Assembly (NCBI GenBank): GCA_041650175.1 | Contig: JBAZLS010000002.1 | Location: forward strand, 1 to 64,000 | Length of the DNA: 64,000 bases | Direction: 5' to 3' | Origin: Minisyncoccus sp041650175 | GTDB taxonomy: Bacteria > Patescibacteriota > Minisyncoccia > Minisyncoccales > Minisyncoccaceae | Part shown: positions 42,153-48,949 of the stretch, in pieces | Numbering within the stretch: the stretch's first letter is position 1 | How the letters are laid out: each line of letters starts with the position of its first letter | Position numbers and translations under genes: made by a program | Notes under the pieces: model-generated | Seen by the model: only the letters and a program-made list of their open reading frames with translations | What the model was told of the DNA's origin: nothing | The model's database searches: none

Positions 42153-42178
42153 AAAAAACTACCCAAGGGTAGTTTTTT
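42153..42178 (-). terminator. Terminator of the infC-rpmI-rplT operon
   Basis: AACTACCC-AA-GGGTAGTT with A and T tracts on both sides, adjoining the rplT stop. Confidence 0.85.
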
Positions 42179-42179
42179 G

Positions 42180-42527
42180 TTAAGCTTTTGCTTTTTCTAA
42201 AATTTTTGCGAACATCTTGGGATTATTTTCCGCTAAGTCTGCTAATACCTTCCTATCAATTTCAATTTTTTGTTTTTTTAGTCCTGCAATAAATTTACTA
42301 TAAGAAATATCATTCACTTTGCATACAGAAGCAATTCTTATCTGCCATAACGATCGTCTTGCTCTTTTATTAATTTTTCTATCCCTGTAAGCATATGTCC
42401 AAGCTTTCATTAAAGCCTGTTTAGCAGCAGTGAATTTGGACTTTCTATGCCACCTAAATCCTTTAGCTTGCCTTAGAATATTCTTTCTTCTTTTATGGGC
42501 GGCAACACCTCTTTTTACTCTTACCAT
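42180..42527 (-). CDS. rplT: 50S ribosomal protein L20
   Basis: 115 residues. 'MVRVKRGVAAHKRRKNILRQAKGFRWHRKSKFTAAKQALMKAWTYAYRDRKINKR' is diagnostic. Needed for early 50S assembly, and a translational repressor of its operon in several bacteria. Last gene of infC-rpmI-rplT. Confidence 0.97.
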   Translation of the reverse strand: MVRVKRGVAAHKRRKNILRQAKGFRWHRKSKFTAAKQALMKAWTYAYRDRKINKRARRSLWQIRIASVCKVNDISYSKFIAGLKKQKIEIDRKVLADLAENNPKMFAKILEKAKA

Positions 42528-42545
42528 TTTTTTATGATTTTCAGT

Positions 42546-42752
42546 TTATTTAGCTAATAATTTTTTGATTCTTTTGGCTTCAGATTCAGACATTTCAACC
42601 ATTTTTCTAAGTCTCCTTCTTTTGTGTCCTGTCTGTTTTGATAAGAGGTGATCCTGTCCAACAGCTCTCCTCATAACTTTTCCATTCTTGGTAATCCTAA
42701 ATCTCTTTGAGATGGATTTGCGTGTTTTAGCTTTTGTTGATGTGGTTTTCAT
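42546..42752 (-). CDS. rpmI: 50S ribosomal protein L35
   Basis: 68 residues, basic. 'KTRKSISKRFRITKNGKVMRRAVGQDHLLSKQTGHKRRRLRKMVEMS' matches L35. One base after infC. Confidence 0.95.
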   Translation of the reverse strand: MKTTSTKAKTRKSISKRFRITKNGKVMRRAVGQDHLLSKQTGHKRRRLRKMVEMSESEAKRIKKLLAK

Positions 42753-42753
42753 A

Positions 42754-43269
42754 TTATTTTTTTGAAATAATCATTGCTAACCCTTTCGGTTCTTTAGTCA
42801 AAGGTTTTTCGATTTTTATTTCCATTTTTAACTTAAGGGATTCTACTAGCTTGTTAATTTTTTGTTTTCCAAATTCTGCAAGGGAATGCTGTCTTCCTCG
42901 GAGAATTAAATCAATTTTTACTTTATCGCCTTTGGCTAAGAACTTTTCCGCTGCAAGCGCTCTTGTTTCAATATCATTATCAGAAATATTAAAAGTAAGT
43001 CTGATCATTTTTAATTCGCCCGCATGTTTTTTTGTTCCCCCCATCTTTCTTTCCTTTTTTTGCTGAGAATATAAATACTTTCCAAAATCTCCAATACGAC
43101 AAACAGGTGGATCAACTTTTTCAGTAACTTGGATAAGATCAAGATTTTTACTGCGCGCTAGTTCAAGCGCTTCAACTTTTGAAACAATGCCTAGCTGTTC
43201 GCCTTCTTCATTTACTAATCTTACATCTTTAGCCAATATTTGATTGTTGTATAAGGGTTTTTTATTCAA
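42754..43269 (-). CDS. infC: Translation initiation factor IF-3
   Basis: 171 residues: N-domain 'NKKPLYNNQILAKDVRLVNEEGEQLGIVSKVEALELARSKNLDLIQV' and C-domain 'KMIRLTFNISDNDIETRALAAEKFL', 'IDLILRGRQHSLAEFG'. There is no ATG or GTG at the conserved start: the codon is TTG at 43269, immediately preceded in frame by ATT. Rare infC starts (AUU in E. coli) allow IF-3 to limit its own synthesis. The gene follows ssrA by about 50 nt on the same strand. Confidence 0.95.
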   Translation of the reverse strand: MNKKPLYNNQILAKDVRLVNEEGEQLGIVSKVEALELARSKNLDLIQVTEKVDPPVCRIGDFGKYLYSQQKKERKMGGTKKHAGELKMIRLTFNISDNDIETRALAAEKFLAKGDKVKIDLILRGRQHSLAEFGKQKINKLVESLKLKMEIKIEKPLTKEPKGLAMIISKK

Positions 43270-43295
43270 AATTTTTAAATAAGTACTTATATTTA

Positions 43296-43318
43296 CTTCG
43301 CTATAATCTATAACGAAG
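43296..43318 (-). promoter_or_regulatory. Hairpin between ssrA and infC
   Basis: CTTCG-TTATA-GAT-TATAG-CGAAG, a 10-bp stem seven bases past the tmRNA CCA end. It has no T tract, so it may mark a processing site rather than a terminator. Confidence 0.5.
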
Positions 43319-43324
43319 CCGGGT

Positions 43325-43681
43325 TGGTGGAGGTGGCGAGTAATGAACTCGCGTCCAAAAATTTTTCTGATAATATATCTACAAGCATATTCTGGCTTAA
43401 TTACGAAACTGCTTTTAAAAAACCAGACGAAATAAATAGCAGCCCGAATTTAATTTTGTTTTCGATCAAGCCCCTTAAATTAAAAGACTTAACTTATCCC
43501 ACAAAAATGATGCCCTTGATCTACTAGGTGGGAGTTCATAGATAGGACAGCACTAAGCGTATGCTAGTGCAGGTTCTTTGAATAAGTTTGCACTTATAAA
43601 TTTTTCTCCAAGTTTAACGAGATTAGAGAATACTCGGCTTGCAATATTATTTTCAAATTTCTGTCGAAGCAAATCACCCCC
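43325..43681 (-). ncRNA. ssrA: Transfer-messenger RNA (tmRNA)
   Basis: 357 nt. The 5' end GGGGGTGATTTGCTTCGACA and 3' end GCGAGTTCATTACTCGCCACC followed by TCCACCA form the tRNA-like domain: acceptor GGGGGTG/CACCTCC, T-arm CGAG-TTCATTA-CTCG, encoded CCA. The resume codon GCA at 43591-43589 opens a tag ORF of 12 codons plus TAG, encoding ANLFKEPALAYA, which ends like other degradation tags. It rescues stalled ribosomes with SmpB. Its first 8 nt are also the last 8 nt of smpB. Confidence 0.96.
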
Positions 43682-44141
43682 TTGTCTTTAACTCTTCCTG
43701 AATTTTTCGCTCAATATCTTTCTTCTTAATGGATTCGCGTTTGTCGTAGGATTTTTTACCTCTCGCCAAGGCCAATTCCATCTTGATTTTGTGTTTTTTA
43801 GTATAGACTATTATTGGCACTAAAGTCAAGCCCCTTTCCTTTATTTTGCTTATCAAATAATCGATTTGTTTGCGATGAAGGAGCAACTTTCTATCACGCT
43901 TAGGGTCATAATTGTTGTGAAGATTTAATGGCTGATAAGGGGTGATTGTACCTCCAATCCAAAAAAGCTCTGCTTTTGCATTTTTTTCATTAGTTTTCAC
44001 TATAACATAACTTCCTGTTAGTTGAGCACCTCTAATACGCAAGGATTTTACTTCTTGCCCTAAAAGAGATAATCCAACCTCAAATTTTTCTATGAATTCA
44101 TAATCAAAACCAGCTTTTCTATTTTCAGCTAATATTTTCAT
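43674..44141 (-). CDS. smpB: SsrA-binding protein SmpB
   Basis: 155 residues. 'ILAENRKAGFDYEFIEKFEVGLSLLGQEVKSLRIRGAQLTGSYVIV', 'DPKRDRKLLLHRKQIDYLISKIKERGLTLVPI' and the basic tail 'RGKKSYDKRESIKKKDIERKIQEELKTRG' are typical. Its TGA stop lies inside the tmRNA acceptor stem, so RNase P maturation of tmRNA must cut within the smpB coding end. Cotranscription would couple the two partners. Confidence 0.97.
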   Translation of the reverse strand: MKILAENRKAGFDYEFIEKFEVGLSLLGQEVKSLRIRGAQLTGSYVIVKTNEKNAKAELFWIGGTITPYQPLNLHNNYDPKRDRKLLLHRKQIDYLISKIKERGLTLVPIIVYTKKHKIKMELALARGKKSYDKRESIKKKDIERKIQEELKTRG

Positions 44142-44187
44142 CTTTTTAACAATAATGCCTTATTTATAAAAAGACAAGTCTCAAATA

Positions 44188-44218
44188 TTGACATTGATAA
44201 GGTTTTAATATTTACTAT
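44188..44218 (+). promoter_or_regulatory. Putative promoter of the orphan gene at 44248
   Basis: TTGACA with TACTAT 19 bp downstream; spacing is longer than ideal. Confidence 0.4.
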
Positions 44219-44247
44219 ATCTAGTTAATTAAAAAGGTGTTTATTAA

Positions 44248-44793
44248 ATGGAAGAAGAAAATCTTGTAACAATGGTAAGTAGTTGTCCTTTTAAAATCAG
44301 AAAAGATTCTGAAATTAAAAAAAGACAAGGAGTTAACCCAGATCGGAAAAAATGCTCAGAAATATGGAATGAAAATTCTTCTGAAGAAGAATTAAAGTCA
44401 ATTCTGGCTTGGATAGACAGTTTTATCATCAATTTCGACCTCGAAGGGTATCCACTGCTAAAAGCTTATATTTATTTAGAAGCTTTCTGCCAATTTGTAT
44501 CATTAGGCTTATGTGTTAAATATGAAAGTATTGCTAATTCGTTAGCCGATGCATACAATAATTATTTGCTTTATTGTGAAAGTCAAAAAAAGTATGAACG
44601 AGAAAGAGTTATTCTTCCGCAGCTTATTGAAGAATTCCAAAATTCTTTATATCGCAGATTGCATTTTCGAGATGCGAACTTTTCATATAAGGAAGCCTCG
44701 CGCTTTATTTACAATGAAAGAATCAGGAAAATCTTTGATAATGAAGAAGACTTATTTGAGTTTGAAATATTATACCGCAGGAAAAAGTGGTAA
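44248..44793 (+). CDS. Orphan protein of unknown function (181 aa)
   Basis: Preceded by AAAGGTGT, the same type of ribosome-binding site as the orphan at 29105. The protein is helical, with paired Cys in the N-terminal third and an amphipathic core ('EELKSILAWIDSFIINFDLEGYPLLKAYIYLEAFCQFVSLGLCVKYESIANSLADAY'), then a charged tail. No signal peptide. No family recognised. It has its own terminator. Confidence 0.7.
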   Translation: MEEENLVTMVSSCPFKIRKDSEIKKRQGVNPDRKKCSEIWNENSSEEELKSILAWIDSFIINFDLEGYPLLKAYIYLEAFCQFVSLGLCVKYESIANSLADAYNNYLLYCESQKKYERERVILPQLIEEFQNSLYRRLHFRDANFSYKEASRFIYNERIRKIFDNEEDLFEFEILYRRKKW

Positions 44794-44817
44794 AGGGATT
44801 TTTAGCCCTTTTTTATT
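44792..44817 (+). terminator. Terminator of the orphan gene
   Basis: AAAGGG-ATTTTTA-GCCCTTT with a T6 tract, starting at the stop codon. Confidence 0.8.
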
Positions 44818-44887
44818 TTGTTTATATTTTTTAAATAGATTTTTTTGAATTTTTCTGCTAGAATAGCAATAAACATATATAGTAATA

Positions 44888-46576
44888 ATGAATCAAATGA
44901 ATATACGGAATGAAATAAAATCATATACTGGAAAGGCAATATATAATCTTCAAGAAAAAGCAGTTTTTTCAAAATTTAAAATACCAGCTATCCAGATTTT
45001 AAAACCAAAAGAATCAGTTAACGGCGATTATGCTTTGGGTATCGCGATGGAAATCGCTAAAACCGAAAAAGAGGATTCAATAGAAGTTGCAAAAAATATC
45101 AAAGAAGAGTTAGAAAAAACCAAAGGAATTGGAAAAATATTTTCTCGCATCGAAACCGTTAATCCTGGATTTATTAATTTTTATCTGAGTCCGGAATATT
45201 TGGAGAAAGGAATTAAAAAAGTTTTGAAAGAAAAAGAAAAATTTGGCAATTTATCTCATGGTCACAACAAAAAAGTTCAAGTAGAATTTATTTCTGCTAA
45301 CCCTACTGGACCGTTGACAGTTGGAAATGGACGAGGAGGAGCATTTGGCGATACTTTAGCAAATGTATTGCAAAAAGCTGGTTATCGTACCGAAAAAGCT
45401 TATTATATCAATGATTATGGCAACCAAATAACTGTTTTGGGTCATTCTGTATTAAAAGACGCTGATGCAAAATATAGTGGGGAATATATAGACGAATTGT
45501 CGAAAAGTTTTAAAGATGAAACAGATGCTTATGTAATCGGGAAAAAAGCTGCAAAGATAATATTAGATGAGAATATAAAAAAAACTACAGATAGGCTTAA
45601 TATCAAATATAATGAATGGTTTTCAGAAAGTACGCTTTATCAAAAAGGTGAAGTTGACAAGACGATTGAATATCTAAAGAAAAAAGGGCATACTTATGAA
45701 AAAGACGGCGCATTATGGTTTAAGTCAAGTAATTTTGGAGATGAAAGAGACAGGGTAATTATAAAATCAGATGGAACCAAAACTTATCTTGCTGGAGATC
45801 TAGCTTATCATCAATATAAATTTAATGTTAAAAAATTTGATAAGGTTATTAATATTTGGGGAGCTGATCATTTTGGCGATGTAAAAGGTCTTATGGCGGG
45901 AGTAGAGGCATTAGGACATAAAGGCAAATGGGAAAATTACTTATTAGGATTTATTACTAAGATATTACGCAAAAAATGGCAAAGAAGAGGGAATAGCCTT
46001 GAAATTGTTTTATTGCAATTTGTTTCTGTTTTGAAAGACGGCAAACCAGTAAAGATGTCAAAGCGTTTAGGCACTGCAGTTGCGATGGATGATTTATTAG
46101 ATGAATTATCAGCAGACGTAACAAGATTTTTCTTTTTGCAAAAATCAGCCAATACACATTTGAACTTTAATATGGACTTGGCAAAAGAGCAGTCTGATAA
46201 GAATCCAGTTTTTTATATCCAATATGCCCATGCTCGTATTTGCAGTATCCTTCGCAGCGGAGGAGTTGATTGCAATAAAGCAAACCATATCAAGAATGCT
46301 TATCTTTTAACGCATGAAAAAGAAATAGCTCTTATGAGACAAATACTCAGGCTAAAAGACGTGATTGAAGATACGGCTATCGATTATCAGGTACATAGAA
46401 TCCCTCAGTACGCATTAGAACTTTCTGCTGCTTTCCATCAATTTTATAATGAATGTCATTGTTTAGTTGATGATGAAAAAATAAAAGAATCAAGATTGGG
46501 GTTATTGCTTGCTACGAAAATAGCGCTAAAAAATACTTTAGAAGTTATGGGTATTTCAGCCCCAGAAAAAATGTAG
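44888..46576 (+). CDS. argS: Arginyl-tRNA synthetase with an altered HIGH motif
   Basis: 562 residues. The N-terminal Arg-tRNA-synthetase additional domain is present ('ESVNGDYALGIAMEIAK'). The catalytic core has 'VEFISANPTGPLTVGNGRGGAFGDTLANVL', where the usual HVGH is TVGN: both signature histidines are gone. KMSKR is intact in 'GKPVKMSKRLGT'. The anticodon-binding DALR domain ends the protein ('HRIPQYALELSAAFHQFYNECHCL'). The rest is normal, so it is probably active with a non-canonical ATP site. Confidence 0.95.
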   Translation: MNQMNIRNEIKSYTGKAIYNLQEKAVFSKFKIPAIQILKPKESVNGDYALGIAMEIAKTEKEDSIEVAKNIKEELEKTKGIGKIFSRIETVNPGFINFYLSPEYLEKGIKKVLKEKEKFGNLSHGHNKKVQVEFISANPTGPLTVGNGRGGAFGDTLANVLQKAGYRTEKAYYINDYGNQITVLGHSVLKDADAKYSGEYIDELSKSFKDETDAYVIGKKAAKIILDENIKKTTDRLNIKYNEWFSESTLYQKGEVDKTIEYLKKKGHTYEKDGALWFKSSNFGDERDRVIIKSDGTKTYLAGDLAYHQYKFNVKKFDKVINIWGADHFGDVKGLMAGVEALGHKGKWENYLLGFITKILRKKWQRRGNSLEIVLLQFVSVLKDGKPVKMSKRLGTAVAMDDLLDELSADVTRFFFLQKSANTHLNFNMDLAKEQSDKNPVFYIQYAHARICSILRSGGVDCNKANHIKNAYLLTHEKEIALMRQILRLKDVIEDTAIDYQVHRIPQYALELSAAFHQFYNECHCLVDDEKIKESRLGLLLATKIALKNTLEVMGISAPEKM

Positions 46577-46607
46577 TATGATTTAATTATAGATTGGGAA
46601 TAAAAAA

Positions 46608-46883
46608 ATGATTAAAAAAGAAAAAATCAGAGTAATGAATGATGAAGCTGCTGAAGTAGCTACTGATCTTGGAGAAATCATAATTTTTTGTGTTACATTG
46701 AAATGGGCTGAAGATAATTTTTTTGAAGTAAGTTCAAGAAAAATAAATTTTACAGATGAAAATTGCGATGACCCTTCAATGATGAAATTTGAAAACGCTA
46801 CAGGAGAATGGTCAGAAGAAGTAATGAAACAATATTTAGAAGAGCATGGCTATAAAGTTACCAAAAAAAGAATTTTAAAGTAA
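46608..46883 (+). CDS. Unknown protein (91 aa)
   Basis: Small acidic-basic protein with 'DEAAEVATDLGEIIIFCVTLKWAEDNFFEVSSRKINF' and a lysine-rich C terminus. No signal peptide, no family recognised. Between argS and the Mrr-like gene, all on the plus strand. Confidence 0.6.
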   Translation: MIKKEKIRVMNDEAAEVATDLGEIIIFCVTLKWAEDNFFEVSSRKINFTDENCDDPSMMKFENATGEWSEEVMKQYLEEHGYKVTKKRILK

Positions 46884-46908
46884 TTTAAACAGTAAGATTA
46901 AAATAATA

Positions 46909-47496
46909 ATGACGAACAAAAAAATCACTCAAACAATCATTTTTTTTAGTTGTATTTTTTGGGGGCTTACATTTTTATATCTAGTTTTTTTGTGGGCTAC
47001 AAAAAATCAATATCTCTGGTACGCTTTGATATATGGAGTTGTTTTTTCTGCTGTTGTCGCATTAATTTTAATAGCGTTCAAAATAAAAGAAAAAAAAGAT
47101 GAAAACGTAAAAGATGTCAAACTTATTAAAAAAGATTTGAAATTTTCCAGCCTTAATTATAACAGATTTGAAAATTTAATGATTAGGCTATTTGGAACAA
47201 TGGGTTATATTGTTGAAGATATCGGAGAAGAAGGAAATAACGGATTGATATTATATAAGAATAAGAAAAAAATATTTGTAGAGTTCGACAAAGAAGAATC
47301 AATAGAGAAAGAAGCAATTATAAAGAACATTGCAAAAGAAAGCAAAAAAAATAATTGTAAAAAAGGAATATTTATTTTTATTTCAGATATTTCTAATGAA
47401 TCAAAAAAACAGGCAAAAGAAAGTGATATTGAACTTGTTGATAAAAAATATTTGCGAGAATTATTATTATCATATCTTGCTGAAGATTGGCAATAA
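46909..47496 (+). CDS. Membrane-anchored, degenerate Mrr-like (PD-(D/E)XK) protein
   Basis: 195 residues. Two N-terminal helices ('IIFFSCIFWGLTFLYLVFLWA', 'LWYALIYGVVFSAVVALILIAF') lead to a cytoplasmic domain. 'SSLNYNRFENLMIRLFGTMGYIVEDIGEEGNNGLILYKNKKKIFVEFDKEE' follows the Mrr_cat layout (fE.lia.lf...Gy.ve.t...gD.GiDl....g.k..vq.K). The key Asp positions are Asn and the terminal Lys motif is weak, so nuclease activity is doubtful. Role unknown. Confidence 0.6.
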   Translation: MTNKKITQTIIFFSCIFWGLTFLYLVFLWATKNQYLWYALIYGVVFSAVVALILIAFKIKEKKDENVKDVKLIKKDLKFSSLNYNRFENLMIRLFGTMGYIVEDIGEEGNNGLILYKNKKKIFVEFDKEESIEKEAIIKNIAKESKKNNCKKGIFIFISDISNESKKQAKESDIELVDKKYLRELLLSYLAEDWQ

Positions 47497-47498
47497 TT

Positions 47499-47527
47499 TT
47501 GACAGTCAAGTACAAATATATCATAAT
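47499..47527 (+). promoter_or_regulatory. Promoter of small-RNA unit 2
   Basis: TTGACA, 17 bp, CATAAT, right after the Mrr-like stop codon. The predicted start is G47534. Confidence 0.65.
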
Positions 47528-47533
47528 TATACT

Positions 47534-47706
47534 GCCAAGGTGAATGGGGGCTACAGAGGGAGAAATGATTTTCAAAGCTACTCTAGTCTTTAACCTTCAC
47601 TTTGACTTTATTTTCGATTAGTGTTTTATTTTCTAAAAAATAATTCTGTCTAACCAATATAAAGTCACGGGTATTTTAAGACAGCTTTTTGCTGTTTTTG
47701 TTTTTT
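47534..47706 (+). ncRNA. Small RNA unit 2 with 5' end GCCAAGGTGAATGGGGG
   Basis: The first 17 nt match unit 1 at 28666 except for one base. CAAGGTGAA (47536-47544) pairs with TTCACTTTG about 55 nt downstream, closing a domain that includes CTA.AGAG/CTCT.TAG complementarity. The region ends at a terminator: ACAGC-TTTTT-GCTGT with a T-rich tail. No convincing ORF. It could also be a 5' leader for the phosphatase genes if read-through occurs. Confidence 0.5.
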
Positions 47707-47708
47707 AG
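47679..47708 (+). terminator. Terminator of small-RNA unit 2
   Basis: AGACAGC-TTTTT-GCTGTTTTTG followed by six more T residues. Confidence 0.75.
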
Positions 47709-47759
47709 AATATATTATAAACTGTTGAACAAACCAGTAAAAAATGTTATTTTTAACCC

Positions 47760-48347
47760 ATGAAAAAAATATTCAAAAATAAGTATTTCCTTTTACGCCA
47801 CGGCAAAAATATCCATCAGACAGCAAAGAAAGATTTTTTTTATGATTACCCAGATGACAATCCTCCTTGTGAATTAATCGAAGAAGGAATTAAGGAAGTT
47901 GAGAATGCAGGAGCCATATTGAAGAGCAAGGCAATAAATTTGATTATTAGTTCGGATATTTTTCGCACAAAGCAAACAGCAGAAATTATTGCAAAAATCA
48001 TTGATTATAACAAGGATAATATCAAGTACGATTCAGGACTTAGAGATATCAATTGGGGTATTTATAGTGGAAAAGAACAGAAAGAAGGTTGGAGTTTTTA
48101 TGACGACGATGCGCTTAAAAGATTTGATATTGCACCTGAAGGAGGAGAAAGTTGGCAAGAATGCCAGCAAAGAATGATAGACATTTTGGAAAGACTTGAA
48201 AAAGAAAACGTAGATAAGAATATTTTAATTATTTCACATGGAGATCCATTATGGCTTTTAGAAGGTTATATACTAGGAAAAAGTAAGATAGAATTATCAA
48301 AAGAGATGAGCGGGCATATTAAAACAGGAGAAGTTAGAGAATTTTAA
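47760..48347 (+). CDS. Histidine phosphatase (phosphoglycerate-mutase-like), copy 1
   Basis: 195 residues. The RHG catalytic motif is in 'YFLLRHGKNIHQT'; the second His is in 'ILIISHGDPLWLLEGYILG'. 'ISSDIFRTKQTAEIIAKII' and 'APEGGESWQECQQRMIDILERLEKE' complete the fold. It dephosphorylates small metabolites or proteins; the substrate is unknown. The following gene is a tandem paralogue 1 nt away. Confidence 0.88.
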   Translation: MKKIFKNKYFLLRHGKNIHQTAKKDFFYDYPDDNPPCELIEEGIKEVENAGAILKSKAINLIISSDIFRTKQTAEIIAKIIDYNKDNIKYDSGLRDINWGIYSGKEQKEGWSFYDDDALKRFDIAPEGGESWQECQQRMIDILERLEKENVDKNILIISHGDPLWLLEGYILGKSKIELSKEMSGHIKTGEVREF

Positions 48348-48348
48348 A

Positions 48349-48939
48349 ATGATAAATAAAAATTATAAAAACAAATATTTTTTTTTACGCCACGGCAAAA
48401 ATATCCATCAGACAGAAAGAAATAATATAGTTTATGGATATCCAGACGATAATCCTCCATGCGGATTAATTCCTGAAGGTATTGAAGAAGTAAAAAATGC
48501 TGGATTGCTTTTAAAAGACGTAAAAATAGATATAATTGTTTGTTCAGATACGCTTCGCACAAAGCAAACAGCGGAAATAATTGCTAATATTATTGGTTTT
48601 AAAAATGAAGATATAAGGCTGGAAGCTAAATTGCGTGATAAGAATTGGGGTATTTTCGGAGGAAAGAAAAAAACAGAAGTATGGGATTATTACAATGAAG
48701 AAAAAATAAAAGCATTTGATATTGCACCTGAGGGAGGAGAAACTTGGCAAGAATGCCAACAAAGAATTGTAGATGTTTTCAACGAACTTGAAAATCAATA
48801 TAATGAAAAAACAATCCTAATAGTTTCTCATAGTAATCCACTATGGCTGCTTGAAGGATATCTTAATAATAAAACTAAGCAGGAAATGCTAGATGAATAT
48901 GCTGGCATAATAAAAACAGGCGAAATTAGAAAAATATAA
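48349..48939 (+). CDS. Histidine phosphatase, copy 2 (tandem paralogue)
   Basis: 196 residues, about 60% identical to the upstream copy by eye, with identical DNA over the RHG region. 'FLRHGKNIHQT', 'CSDTLRTKQTAEIIANII', 'APEGGETWQECQQRIVDVF', 'ILIVSHSNPLWLLEGYL' are all kept. A gene duplication with both copies apparently functional. It is 10 nt before ileS. Confidence 0.88.
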   Translation: MINKNYKNKYFFLRHGKNIHQTERNNIVYGYPDDNPPCGLIPEGIEEVKNAGLLLKDVKIDIIVCSDTLRTKQTAEIIANIIGFKNEDIRLEAKLRDKNWGIFGGKKKTEVWDYYNEEKIKAFDIAPEGGETWQECQQRIVDVFNELENQYNEKTILIVSHSNPLWLLEGYLNNKTKQEMLDEYAGIIKTGEIRKI

Positions 48940-48949
48940 AACTGTAATT

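Noticed and set aside
43324..43527. Open frame of 67 codons on the plus strand
   Set aside because: It lies entirely antisense to the tmRNA gene.
43674..43676. UGA read as glycine (genetic code 25)
   Set aside because: UGA ends smpB and other genes at the expected positions, and no in-frame UGA interrupts conserved proteins.
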